Below are positions 53,961 through 64,000 of a stretch of DNA of 64,000 bases, piece after piece. A program made the translations under genes and the position numbers. The stretch's first letter is position 1. Each line of letters opens with the position of its first letter. The notes below the pieces were generated by a model, which was not told the DNA's origin, ran no database searches, and saw only the letters and a list, made by a program, of their open reading frames with translations. This stretch comes from Euborellia annulipes. Taxonomy: Eukaryota > Arthropoda > Insecta > Dermaptera > Anisolabididae. Location: assembly GCA_023213315.1 (NCBI GenBank), contig JAKCPI010024975.1, positions 62,001 through 126,000 on the forward strand, written 5' to 3'.

Positions 53961-54395
53961 TACAGTAGTATACTGTATTATAGTGTGAGAAAGTAAAAAA
54001 TAAAATGTATTATTATGAAAAAAAGTTCTAGATAATGATAAATGATTTAAGACTATTTAATTAAATTAATAATAGTTTAAGTAAAAGCTTTTTTTTTTTA
54101 TTAAAATTTAATCTTCTATAGCCTACTCTTATGTTATATTAATGATGTAATTTAATGAATATCTGCTTGAAAATTATAATACCCTTATAGGGATCAAAAT
54201 GTTAAAAATCGTAATTGTTTAGTAACGTCCTTCCTTGAATAATGATTAAATTGAAAACTGATATATTATTTTACATAATTTATTATTATTATTATTGATT
54301 TGTTTCACAAATTCCAAATTAACATACAATATTATAGAAACAAAGCAAATAATTTTATTGTTCTTAGTAATCTATACTATTATATAAAAGACAAT

Positions 54396-54396
54396 C

Positions 54397-54452
<56 letters not shown>
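54396..54452. repeat. TCTG microsatellite
   Basis: About 14 TCTG units in a row close to the 5' end of the Helitron. The equivalent position in the smaller Helitron (33680) has only GTCCGTCTGTC. Confidence 0.95.
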
Positions 54453-54457
<5 letters not shown>

Positions 54458-54754
54458 AACGCATAGACTCCGAAACTACTGGACCGATTTTCATGGAGTT
54501 TTTTTTTAATGGGTAGGGAATTTTCCGGGGGTGGTTTTAGGCTATCATTATATCGAATTAGGGGTAGGGAACCCCCCCTTTTTGGGGGTTATCAATTACC
54601 CCATAGCAAAGCATTGGAAAACAGGATCTAACTCGCTTTATGAAAAATATATTTATCAAATCTTTAAAATGAAAAATAAAAAACTCTTCCTCCCCTAACA
54701 ATTCGACATTTGAAAAGATTTTTCCGCTCTGCGCCCCCCCCCCACCCCCCTAAA

Positions 54755-56520
54755 ATTTTATTTTTTTTATTTTTCATTCGATTTTAATAAAATTTAAAAT
54801 GACGCTTTCTTAGGGTGTAAATAATTGAAAAATGGTATTTTAGACCCCAGAAAGTTCAATCACCCCCCTGACCCCCCTGAAATTTATTTTTCATTCGATT
54901 TTAATAAAATTTAAAATGTTGCTTTCTTAGGGTGTAAATAATTGAAAAATGGTATTTTAGACCCCAGAAAGTTCAATCACCCCCCTGACCCCCCTGAAAT
55001 TTATTTTTCATTCGATTTTAATAAAATTTAAAATGTTGCTTTCTTAGGGTGTAAATAATTGAAAAATGGTATTTTAGACCCCAGAAAGTTCAATCACCCC
55101 CCTGACCCCCCTGAAATTTATTTTTCATTCGATTTTAATAAAATTTAAAATGACGCTTTCTTAGGGTGTAAATAATTGAAAAATGGTATTTTAGACATCA
55201 GAAAGTTCAATCACCCCCTGACCCCCCTAAAATTTATTTTTCATTCGATTTTAATAAAATTTAAAATGTTGCTTTCTTAGGGTGTTGAAATGTTTAGCCA
55301 GAAAGTTACCCCCTGCCCCAAATTGTTTTCTTCGATTTATAAAATTTGTGTTGCTTTGCGTGTAAATATTGAAAAATGGTTTTAGCCCGAAAGTTCAATC
55401 ACCCCCTGACCCCCCTGAAATTTATTTTTCATTCGATTGTAATAAAATTAAATTTAGGTAAATAATTGAAAAATGGTATTTTAGACCTCAGAAAGTTCAA
55501 TCACCCCCCTGACCCCCTGAAATTTATTTTTTATTCGATTTTAATAAAATTTAAAATGATGCTTTCTTAGGGTGTAAATAATTGAAAAATGGTATTTTAG
55601 ACATCAGAAAGTTCAATCACCCCCCTGACCCCCCTGAAATTTATTTTTCATTCGATTTTAATAAAATTTAAAATGACGCTTTCTTAGGGTGTAAATAATT
55701 GAAAAATGGTATTTTAGACATCAGAAAGTTCAATCACCCCCTGACCCCCCTGAAATTTATTTTTCATTCGATTTTAATAAAATTTAAAATGTTGCTTTCT
55801 TAGGGTGTAAATAATTGAAAAATGGTATTTTAGACCCCAGAAAGTTCAATCACCCCCTGACCCCCCTGAAATTTATTTTTCTTTCGATTTTAATAAAATT
55901 TAAAATGACGCTTTCTTAGGGTGTAAATAATTGAAAAATGGTATTTTAGACATCAGAAAGTTCAATCACCCCCCTGACCCCCCTAAAATTTATTTTTCAT
56001 TCGATTTTAATAAAATTTAAAATGTTGCTTTCTTAGGGTGTAAATAATTGAAAAATGGTATTTTAGACATCAGAAAGTTCAAACACCCCCTGACCCCCTC
56101 TGAAATTTATTTTTCATTCGATTTTAATAAAATTTAAAATGACGCTTTCTTAGGGTGTAAATAATTGAAAAATGGTATTTTAGACATCAGAAAGTTCAAT
56201 CACCCCCCTGACCCCCCCCTGAAATTTATTTTTCATTCGATTTTAATAAAATTTAAAATGTTGCTTTCTTAGGGTGTAAATAATTGAAAAATGGTATTTT
56301 AGACATCAGAAAGTTCAAACACCCCCCTGACCCCCCTGAAATTTATTTTTCATTCGATTTTAATAAAATTTAAAATGACGCTTTCTTAGGGTGTAAATAA
56401 TTGAAAAATGGTATTTTAGACATCAGAAAGTTCAATCACCCCCTGACCCCCCCCCCCCCCTGAAATTTATTTTTCATTCGTTTTTAATAAAATTTAAAAT
56501 TACGCTTCCTTAGGGTGTAA
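54755..56520. repeat. 117-bp minisatellite inside the Helitron
   Basis: About 16 units, each TTTATTTTTCATTCGATTTT then AATAAAATTTAAAATG, CTTTCTTAGGGTGTAAATAA, TTGAAAAATGGTATTTTAGA and a C-rich end (AATCACCCCCCTGACCCCCC). Two variable sites, GACGCT/GTTGCT and ACCCCAG/ACATCAG, define subtypes that roughly alternate over parts of the array. Units near 55290-55450 are damaged by deletions. Confidence 0.95.
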
Positions 56521-56699
56521 ATAATTGAAAAATATATTAATCAAATATTTAAAATAAAAAATAAAAACTCTTTTTCATAATTAATTAAAATACATTTATC
56601 TGGACAACTCTTAGTCATATCCCGAGACGCCGCCCGCCAGGGCCTAGCGGGGTAGGGTTGCCGAAGGCAACCCTACCGCAGCTAGTAAATTATAATCGA

Positions 56700-57180
56700 A
56701 GAATAAATTTGAATTTGGATTTAATTTGAATGAACAGAAATTTGTTAAGTAAATAAAATTAATTAATTAAATTTTTAAGAGGATAATCAATAGTATTTCT
56801 AATTTAATTCGCGTCAAGCAAGCTTATATAATTTAATAGGGTACAGACGGACAGAGTAGGGAAAAAATAGAATTTTCCAATCAACGATGATATGTAAAAT
56901 TTATCAATAATGTTTTGATAAATCTAAATTCGATTTCACTCTTGTAATCAGAACCATATCCAAAATATTTTATGGGAAATAGGATTTTGGACATTCCGAG
57001 CCATTACCTCCCCCCCCCCTTTTTTTTGAATATATGTAATATAAAATATTTTTTTTATAATTTCTAATAGCGTATTAAATTTCAACACTATATTTCTTTA
57101 TTTTATTTTTGGGGTGTTGGATCCTCATATTCCTTCATGGATACGTCCCTGATTGTATTAATAGAAATATTCTTGCTCAA
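56700..57180. other. AT-rich stretch with a possible hAT-like end
   Basis: CATGGATACGTCCCTG at 57137-57152 resembles the inverted end of a GGGACGTATCC-type MITE, and C/T homopolymers sit at 57010-57030. No left partner was found. The rest is AT-rich. Confidence 0.35.
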
Positions 57181-57186
57181 TTGTAT

Positions 57187-57545
57187 AGTAGATCGTGGTT
57201 GTAGCTGAACACTCCTTATTAGGAACGTTTCGACTAGGATCCACTCTGTCATCTTTAGCCTTGAAAGAGCATTTTCAAATTTTTATACAAAAAAATAGTG
57301 TTGTCATTGTTATTAATACAACGTATTTGCATTCTTAGTCAAGTGAATATAATTTTCTTAGAAATACCCATTATAAGCTTAAATTTCGAGGTATCGCTTG
57401 TGGGTATTTTTAAGAAAATTATAGGCCTATTCACTTGACTAAGAATGCAAATACGTTGTATTATTAAAGAACTCTATTTTGTATAAAAATTTGAATAAGC
57501 TCTTCGAAGCCTGAAGATAGCAAACTGGATCCCAGTCGAAACGTT
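57187..57545. mobile_element. Palindromic element with two hammerhead-like motifs, locus 7
   Basis: Arms meet near 57390: AACGTATTTGCATTCTTAGT on the left and its inverse on the right, with outward-reading motifs in each. The right arm stops right after the motif because a family A element begins there; the outer right arm is not found after that element. No target duplication identified. Confidence 0.75.
57221..57261 (-). ncRNA. Hammerhead-like ribozyme motif 7a
   Basis: Minus strand: AGG, CTAAAGA (G5 changed to A), T, stem II reduced to GAC/GTC, GAAA, CGTT, CCT. Stem I keeps three pairs. The core change would be expected to abolish cleavage. Confidence 0.45.
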
Positions 57546-57546
57546 T
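57506..57546 (+). ncRNA. Hammerhead-like ribozyme motif 7b
   Basis: CTGAAGA (57511-57517), an unpaired spacer, stem II ACTGG (57524-57528) with CCAGT (57532-57536), GAAA (57538-57541), CGTT. Comparing 7a and 7b suggests an ancestral GACTGG/CCAGTC stem. The 3' side of stem I is cut off by the family A insertion. Confidence 0.5.
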
Positions 57547-58608
57547 TAAAAAATCTGGTGTGACTGGCGCACAGCACACAACTTTCTCTTACCCTTCGGT
57601 AAGAGAAAGTTGCGCACTGTGCTGGTCACACCAGATTTTTTGTGTCGAGATATATTTAGTTTCCGATAGCACCTTAGTTTCAAACTTGCATTTTAAATGT
57701 TGACTGCTTCAAATAAACTATGGTTATTTTTCAAAATTTTAATCTCATATTTGGACATTTTATACACAATATAGAATCGTAAATAAATACAAAATTTCAT
57801 AAGAATTGGAAAAAAAAATTTTAAATGCGTAAAAAGTTCCAAAGGAGACCCCCTTTTGAATCGAAATTAACATACAAATCCCTATAGGAAATTAACATTG
57901 TTTCTATGCGAAGATAAGGTGGAAAGGGAATTTAAAAAGAGTAGAGAGAGACGATAATGTTTGCAAGTGGGAGATATATATATATATGTTTTCTTTGAAA
58001 CAATTAAAACAGAAATAAAAAAAAAAAAAAATAAATGGGAATTTAAATAATAATTGATTTTTAATCTAATAAAAAGAAAAAGATTTAAATTCCGTTACCA
58101 TGGCAACCATTTCTATCTTTCCTATGAAGAACAAGAGTAAAGTGGTCTTCAGAAGATTTCAACGGCAAAATGAGAATATACATTTTAAAGAGCATCTAAA
58201 AAATAATTGATTTTTGAATTTTAAAAAAAATCCTTGGAGGGAATTTTGAGAAAATCGAAAAAAACTGAAAAAGTACATCAGTAAAGTACTAGTACTTTTT
58301 GGCCGATTTTGTTCAAAAGCTTATTTTGAGCGTGTGGGAAGGTACCTAAGTTAAATATAAAATTTCAATCCGGTAGCTCAATTCCTTCATGCTAAAAATC
58401 TGTCCACACATACAGACACACGCACGCACACACGCACGCACACACACACACACATACATACACACAGACCAATTTGCGGGACCCACTTTTTTGGACTCAG
58501 GGGACCTCAAAACATGTATATCCATCAAAATCTCGACATCGAATTTTTGACATGATCGCAATACTTTCTCTCCTATATATTTCATATATAGGCTAAGAGA
58601 AAGTAAAA
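57543..58608 (+). mobile_element. Family A repeat, long (1.07-kb) form
   Basis: Head hairpin to about 57640, then the extra block specific to this subfamily (GTTTCAAACTTGCATTTTAA, ATATTTGGACATTTTATACA), a region with GATATATATATATATG where the 9.4-kb copy has a CT repeat, TTACCATGGCAACC, a CA microsatellite (58395-58470) and the tail hairpin ending at 58608. It is highly similar to 9421-10489 over its whole length. Confidence 0.9.
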
Positions 58609-59725
58609 AAGTGTTTAATCATTAAATAGAGGCTCAATTATTGGCTGCGACCTCTTCCTTTATTCAATATATTCGTGTTAGATAAACTAAGATTAAGGCT
58701 CGGTTTCTGAAAAGTTCTTAAGAAAAATATTTATTTTTAAGATTATTCTCAATTTTCAAAAAACTCCTCCCTAATTTAAAAAAAATTAAGAAAAGTTACT
58801 ATACAAAAATCTCTTTGAATTTCGATTTTTTTCCTGAACTTGGACAATAAAGCCTAAGTTTTTAAATTTTTTTTTCTTGTTTCTATTGATAACCTTTAAG
58901 TCTAAAAAATACAAAGGGATTGAATAGTAGTTGTCCATTTGAAATAGATAAGTAACTGTTTTAAGAACATTTAATAGATTAATTTTCTTAAAATCCTTTT
59001 AACAATTGTTTTAATTTGACTCAAAAATAAAAAAAATTAAATTAAAAAATATTTCATATATAGAGTAAGAGAAAGTAAAAATCAAAAAATTCAATTAATA
59101 ATTGGATTAAAAAATCAAATCCCTCATTTGAATGATTTCTTTAAATAACATTTTTTTTTTATTTTACTGATGGTTTATGCTTAATAAATGAGGGAGAAAT
59201 TTATTCGGTAATATTCTTCGGGCATGACTGATAATCGCCAGTGATGGCAATAGCATGATTTATTAGCCCCCACTTTTCTCCTCCCCCCAACGTCGCTTTT
59301 CAACTAATCCAACTTTGACGTCATGTCGTTAACGCCAATTACCAATCAAATAAACTAGCAAAAATTGTCGGGGGGAAAAAAAATCCTTGCTTGACATACA
59401 TCATGGATATAAGAAAAATCGCGAATGAAAGAAGCCAATCATTTTAAAATCAAAATTTAGGGAAATTTTCCTTTCAAAGTGATTTATTTTAATAATATCA
59501 AATTTATAAAATTTGAAAATTTCTTCTCTATTAATTACACTGGTCGACTAAAATGAACTTTTTTTCTTTCACAACAATAAAGATATAAGATTCTAGAAGT
59601 ATTTTTCATGCTGAATTTAAATATCAGTTTTTCAGAAAAATTAAAATAAGAGCCGTTTTAGAGCACATTTTATATCAACATTTAATATTGTCTATATCTC
59701 GAAGATTGGGTTTGATGGAAAAATT
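58609..59725. other. AT-rich stretch, nothing recognised
   Basis: A lone family A tail word (ATAGAGTAAGAGAAAGTAAA) is near 59058. 59,210-59,350 is slightly less AT-rich. No genes. Confidence 0.5.
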
Positions 59726-60128
59726 TTAAGGTGCGCGTCTCGAAAAACCGTTAGAACACAATTCAGTACAGAGTTACTCTAGGAGGCAAGAGATGGCGTT
59801 AGTTTTTCCCATAGGCATACAAGGGATTTATTCCATTTCATTTGAAAGATTCCAGCTAATTAATTAAGGGTAAAAAATTAATTATTTTTCAACACAATGA
59901 TTACTAATTTAATTATCTACAAGATATACAGCGAATTTTTTTAAAATATCTTTTATTTAATGCGATTAATCTAAAAAAAAATTTATTTTTTCAAAAATCA
60001 AAAAAAAGGACTTATATAAGCTGTAGATAATTTAAATAGCTTCAATTTTAAAAAATTTGAAGTCGATAGCTTCAAAATTGTGGCCGCTGGAATCTCCCAA
60101 AATTAGCACCCCGAGACGCGCACCTTAA
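59726..60128. mobile_element. TTAA-flanked TIR element
   Basis: The ends are TTAAGGTGCGCGTCTCG and the exact inverse CGAGACGCGCACCTTAA, so TTAA lies at both junctions. TTAA targets are characteristic of piggyBac-type elements, but the bases inside (GGTGCGCG) are not the usual piggyBac CCY start. No coding frame. A truncated copy is at 28305-28446. Confidence 0.8.
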
Positions 60129-61228
60129 CTACATATCTGAATTAAGTAGTATAAAAAAATGTATTATATTTCTTATGAAGAAAACCTTGTCGACAAGTGT
60201 TATTTTAAAATATAAGGGATATTGCCACTTTATTTATGTTTAAAAACATTCAGAATATGAAGTTAATTAAAAAATATTTTGACCTGAACGTGAAATATTT
60301 AAAAAATTTCCGAAATTTACATAATTGTTTTACATTAATTTTACATTAATATCAATATTTTTGTTATCGTTAAGGGTGTTATAAAAAAATCTCAATTTTT
60401 TTTGTGTGTCACGGATTAAAATGAGGACAAACATCTGGTCTAAATGGTTGCGATCAAATTATCAAATTATTCAAATTATATAACCAAGATATTAAATCTC
60501 CCAATATGAGATACGTTTAAATTAACGCTCAAACTTTCTCTATTCTACAGTTTGTTTTAAACCTCCAATTGCAAATTTGAAACGAGTTGGTGGGGCCGGT
60601 GAGGTCATTTCATTCATTTAGCTTTTAAGTCCAATGAACAAAAGTAGTGAAAATTTTATTTTCACAAGTGAATTAATGGAAATGTTAATAAAATTAAATT
60701 GTCTTGTGCAATAAATTAGAAAAGTTTGCTTCTAAATCATATAAATTATATATATTCTATCTAAATAATTTGTTTTTTTTTTTTTTTTTACTAATGAGCG
60801 AAAACAAAAGGAAAATATTTATTGAAGAAAAAAAAATTACTATAATGTATTAATGCCGACGACCATGGGCGTATCCAGAGAGGAACAAAAAGGGGGAGGG
60901 GGCAGCTGCCCCTCTTGCAGTCTTGAAATAGAAATAAAAAACAAAAAATATAAATAAAAAACAGAAAAATTCAGGCTATCTATGAGAAGATAAAAACTAC
61001 GAGTAACGTCATCCCCTATCTGCAGTTAGGTTAGGGCAGTTAATAAAATAATAAATTGGATATTAGAAAAGTTGCCCCCCTCCCCTTTCGTTTTGAGCTG
61101 GATAGGCCTATGCACAAAAACCATTAAAATAAGTTAAAATTTATTCAACATTTTTATTAATATATTTTTATTATTTTGGTAAAATTTTTGTACGAGAATA
61201 TTTTATTACAAAAATAGAAAATAAATTA
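60129..61228. other. AT-rich stretch with a possible hAT-like end
   Basis: GGGCGTATCCAGAGAGG at 60867 followed by GGGGGAGGGGGCAGCTGCCC resembles the GGCGGATCCAGAGG starts at 10884 and 47301; the partner could be the CCCCCTCCCCTTTCG at 61074. No genes. Confidence 0.4.
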
Positions 61229-61650
61229 AAAAATCTGGTGTGACTGCTCGCACAACACACAACTTTCTCTTACCTTCGGTAGTTGAAAGTTGTCTTCTGT
61301 GCTTGTCACACCAGATTTTTTGTGTCGAGATATATTTAGTTTCCGCAAATATAATAGAATACAAGATGTAAAATTTATAAACATGAATAAATATTTTTTG
61401 AATTAATTCTTTTGTGGCAACCATTTCTCCTATCATTCCTAAGAAGTTCAAGAGTAAAATGGTCTTTAGAAGATTTCAATGACAAAATGAGAATATACAT
61501 TTTAAAGAGCATCTAAAAAATAATTGATTTTTGAATTTTAAACAAAATCATTGGAGCGAATTTTGAGAAAATCGAAAAAAACTGAAAAACTACATCAGTA
61601 AAGTACTAATACTTTTTGGCCGGTTTTGTTCAAAAGCTTCGTGTTAAGAT
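61229..61650 (+). mobile_element. Family A repeat, tail-truncated
   Basis: Head hairpin 61229-61325 (TCTGGTGTGACTGCTCGCAC to TTGTCACACCAGATTTTTT), then AAGATGTAAAATTTATAAAC, TGGCAACCATTTCTCCTATC and on to GTTCAAAAGCTTCGTGTTAA, where it stops. Confidence 0.88.
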
Positions 61651-62809
61651 CCTTTTCAAACAAGGCTCTACCTAGTTAAGAATTAATTTTAACAATACTA
61701 TATCAATATATGAATATCAAAATATTAATATCAATATCATGCGATATAATTCTATTAATCTTAATTTAAGATTAAAACCAAAAAAATCTCTATTTAATAT
61801 TTATATACGATAAAAAAGTTTTTTATTACATAATCGAATCAAAAATTTAACTCTTTACGCTGAAGAGATTTATAATCGTATCTCCACCCCCCACCCAATT
61901 ATTTTGGAATCGTTTTCTCTGCCTTCATTTAAACATTAATAAAATTATCTATTCAACTGCAAACCGTTTTAAATGCAATGCTGTTTTATTACTTTTCAAC
62001 TTTTGCTTCGTGTGTTTATCCCTCGCAGCCCTTGGACTTGTGGCTCAAAATAATATAAATTAAAATTTATCTTTGTATTTTAAAATAATAATAAAATAAT
62101 AGAGAAAATTCTTGTTTTAGATAATGCCTATTTTGTTAATGTCGTCATGATAACGACCTTGGTAAAGTTTTACTCTAATTGCAGTTTAATTTGGATTCCA
62201 AGCGACTAGACTTGCTTCAGACTATACGTGAATAAATAAATAAATAATTAATCATCGTCAAAGGTTTAAATAATAATCGCTAATGCATTATTCAGGGATT
62301 TAATTCTAATATTAAATTTAATGATTGATTGAGATAAATAAAACTTCAAAAATATTTATGTATCATCTTTTGAAATAAATTTTTCACTTTGCTTAATCTT
62401 TTTTTCATTAATAAACAAAGTTTAAAGAATAATAATATTATTTATTTAATGCCATATTTGATTTAAAGGTAGGTTCTGATTTTTTAGGGTTCCATCTTTA
62501 ATGTTTTTTTTATAACTATATGAGGGGTCGTTCATATATTACGTAACGCTTTTTTGACGATATTCTAATCCCCCCCCTGTTACAGTTAGTCACATACAAA
62601 CAAACCCCCCTACAAATATTGTCACGACATAGAACTACCCCCCTCCCCCTAAACCGAAACTTGTTTCAAACTTTTTCTTCAAATTCCCTATACAAAATTA
62701 ATCATTACTTTTTTGCACCCCAAACAACGAATATCCATGGATCAAAGCTTATGCTCTGTATATGGTGGGATCAGGTTGGTGTGGTGTATTACAGGGGGTA
62801 TATAGAAAT
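61651..62809. other. AT-rich stretch, nothing recognised
   Basis: No repeat match or gene. 62,520-62,790 is less AT-rich with C runs (CCCCCCCCTGTTACAG, CTACCCCCCTCCCCC); an 84-codon frame there is not supported. Confidence 0.5.
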
Positions 62810-62925
62810 TTTTTGGGGGGGAAAAAATTTTTCTGAAAAATTTTTTTTTAAAAAAAAATTTTTAAAATTTTAAATTTTTAAAAAATTTTTATTTTATTAT
62901 TGGGGGGGGGGCCCCCCCCTTTATG
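62810..62925. other. Low-complexity homopolymer block, probable artefact
   Basis: Alternating runs of G, A and T end in a long G run and C run. It abuts the mariner remnant, so the true upstream part of that element may have been lost in the consensus. Confidence 0.6.
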
Positions 62926-63349
62926 AGCTACTCCGACCTAATGAAACCATCACAAGGGATAGCTACCGACTACAATTGATGCGTTTGAGCCGAGCATTGA
63001 AGGAAAAACGGCCACAATACGAAGAGAGACACGACAAGGTGATATTGCAGCACGACAATGCCCGTTCACATTTTGCACGACCAGTCAAGACAACATACTT
63101 GGAAACACTTCGATGGGAAGTCTTACTCCACCCGCCGTATAGTCCAGACATTGTCCCTCCGGACTATCACTTGTTCCGATCAATGACTCCATGGCCTGTC
63201 CGAGCAGAAGTTCACTTCATAAGAACAATGTAAATAATAGGTCGATTCATGTATTGACTCAAAAGACGAGTCGTTTTTCCGAGCTGGAATCCGAAAATTG
63301 CCAGAAAAATGGAAGAAAGTAGTGGCTAGCGATGGACAATATATAGAAT
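62926..63349 (+). pseudogene. Mariner transposase, C-terminal remnant
   Basis: The frame opens in the element (GAGCTACTCCGACC) and reads LMRLSRALKEKRPQYEERHD, then VILQHDNARSHFARPVK and LHPPYSPDIVPPDYHLFRSM. The HDNA aspartate is the second catalytic residue and the PPDYHLF aspartate the third of the mariner DD34D triad. The frame then goes astray at about 63190-63240. A late piece resumes in another frame (SRFFRAGIRKLPEKWKKVVA, then SDGQYIE and a stop at 63349), the usual mariner C-terminus. The N-terminal DNA-binding half and the first aspartate are missing, so it cannot be functional. Confidence 0.88.
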
Positions 63350-64000
63350 AACCAATTTGTTACTATTTCTGCTTATTTTGCACAAAAAAACGCACATTTT
63401 TAATTCCTAAGCCCAATAGTATTTGCAGATAGTAACAGAATTAGATATATTTGATAACCAACTGATCCTGAACTGAAAACAACTACTCAAGTAGTAATTC
63501 ATTGTAAAAAAAATTCAAACATAAACTGTATTTACTTTCTCACTAGAGTGAAATTTATTTATTAGTAAAAAATGATGAATGAAATGTTCTATGCTTGCTA
63601 GTAGCCGGTTTCATATTAATTACTTTGTATAAACCGTTGATTGATTTATAAAATAAATAACTTGTTAAAAACAAAAGTATTTTCTCTCTTGAACAACGAC
63701 GATATTATAATTTAATCAAAATTAAATTATCAGTATCTAATTATTTTTAAACAAATAAATGTATTAATATGCAAACACTCACTCTTCTGATGATTTTGAA
63801 AAGTCAAATAAAACAAGAGCACGGTGTGGATGCTTACCTGAAACAAACAAAACAATCAACGATATTAATAACAAAAACAATTGGAATAAAAAAAAATTTC
63901 AAACAACATTATAAAATATTGCAATAATATTAATGTAATAAATTTGTAAAATTTTAATATATGAGATCTGACGAGTTAAATTAAAATATTTGAAACATAA
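63350..64000. other. AT-rich stretch, nothing recognised
   Basis: The 3' untranslated part of the mariner remnant may extend some tens of bases (TTTTGCACAAAAAAACGCAC), but no right terminal repeat could be identified. No genes. Confidence 0.5.

Larger units (their letters stand above)
54371..56685 (+). mobile_element. Non-autonomous Helitron carrying a minisatellite
   Basis: The 5' end is TCTATACTATTATATAAAAG followed by a TCTG microsatellite and ACTACTGGACCGATTTTC, wording typical of arthropod Helitron 5' ends. The 3' end has a 12-base-stem hairpin (GGTAGGGTTGCC/GGCAACCCTACC) at about 56651-56677, then GCAG and CTAG (56682-56685). It lies exactly between A (54370) and T (56686) with no target duplication. 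The interior is almost entirely a 117-bp tandem array. No Rep/helicase frame. Confidence 0.92.

Noticed and set aside
1..64000. CRISPR array
   Set aside because: The tandem repeats (144 bp, 117 bp) are far too long and lack unique spacers; the window is eukaryotic.

Overview
This is an AT-rich eukaryotic, non-coding and repeat-dominated window. The transposon types (a full-length I-like LINE, a truncated Jockey-type LINE, mariner, pogo-like, hAT-like and Helitron elements, and a tRNA-derived SINE), the microsatellites and three tandem CCTAA units suggest an invertebrate, most likely an arthropod. No host species can be named. I recognise no convincing host protein-coding gene. Almost everything that can be named is a mobile element or a remnant, and many are nested inside one another.

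Layout. 1-2.8 kb: a 144-bp satellite running in from the left edge, a long palindrome, a SINE and a Tc1/mariner-type MITE. 3.8-5.6 kb: two palindromic elements, each flanked by a perfect 12-bp target duplication; the first holds a nested SINE and a Helitron-like insert. 9.4-20.4 kb: several copies of a dispersed repeat ('family A') whose head is a long imperfect hairpin. They are interrupted by a hAT MITE and by a 1.6-kb insert that itself holds a pogo-like element, with two more palindromic elements and a truncated Jockey-type LINE between them. 20.5-20.9 kb: a palindrome with 186-bp arms differing at one base. 21.26-27.24 kb: a full-length I-like LINE on the minus strand (11-bp target duplication), with ORF1 and ORF2 broken by small indels and ORF1 split by a SINE. 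28-40 kb: more family A copies, SINE clusters, a TIR element with its shorter relative, a Helitron inside a family A copy, and a palindromic element with a 12-bp target duplication. 40-51 kb: mostly unannotated AT-rich DNA with a triple-nested insertion near 44.8 kb and a composite hAT-like element at 47.9-49.4 kb. 51.2-51.5 kb: a weak promoter plus first-exon candidate. 51.6-64 kb: another palindromic element, family A copies, a 2.3-kb non-autonomous Helitron filled by a 117-bp minisatellite, a TTAA-flanked element and a mariner transposase remnant.

The most interesting signal is a hammerhead-ribozyme-like motif (CTGANGA, one A/T, stem II, GAAA, short palindrome, NTH) in the arms of six palindromic elements, with a weaker version in a seventh. 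Stem I and stem II differ in sequence between loci but usually keep base pairing. Together with 12-bp target duplications at three loci, this points to several families of short non-autonomous retroelements, probably related to Penelope-like elements, carrying outward-facing ribozymes in a palindromic body. A second structured signal is the family A head hairpin, present in about 18 copies and with a compensatory change in at least one diverged copy. Four low-complexity stretches near 5.8, 47.3, 52.4 and 62.8 kb look like assembly or consensus errors.
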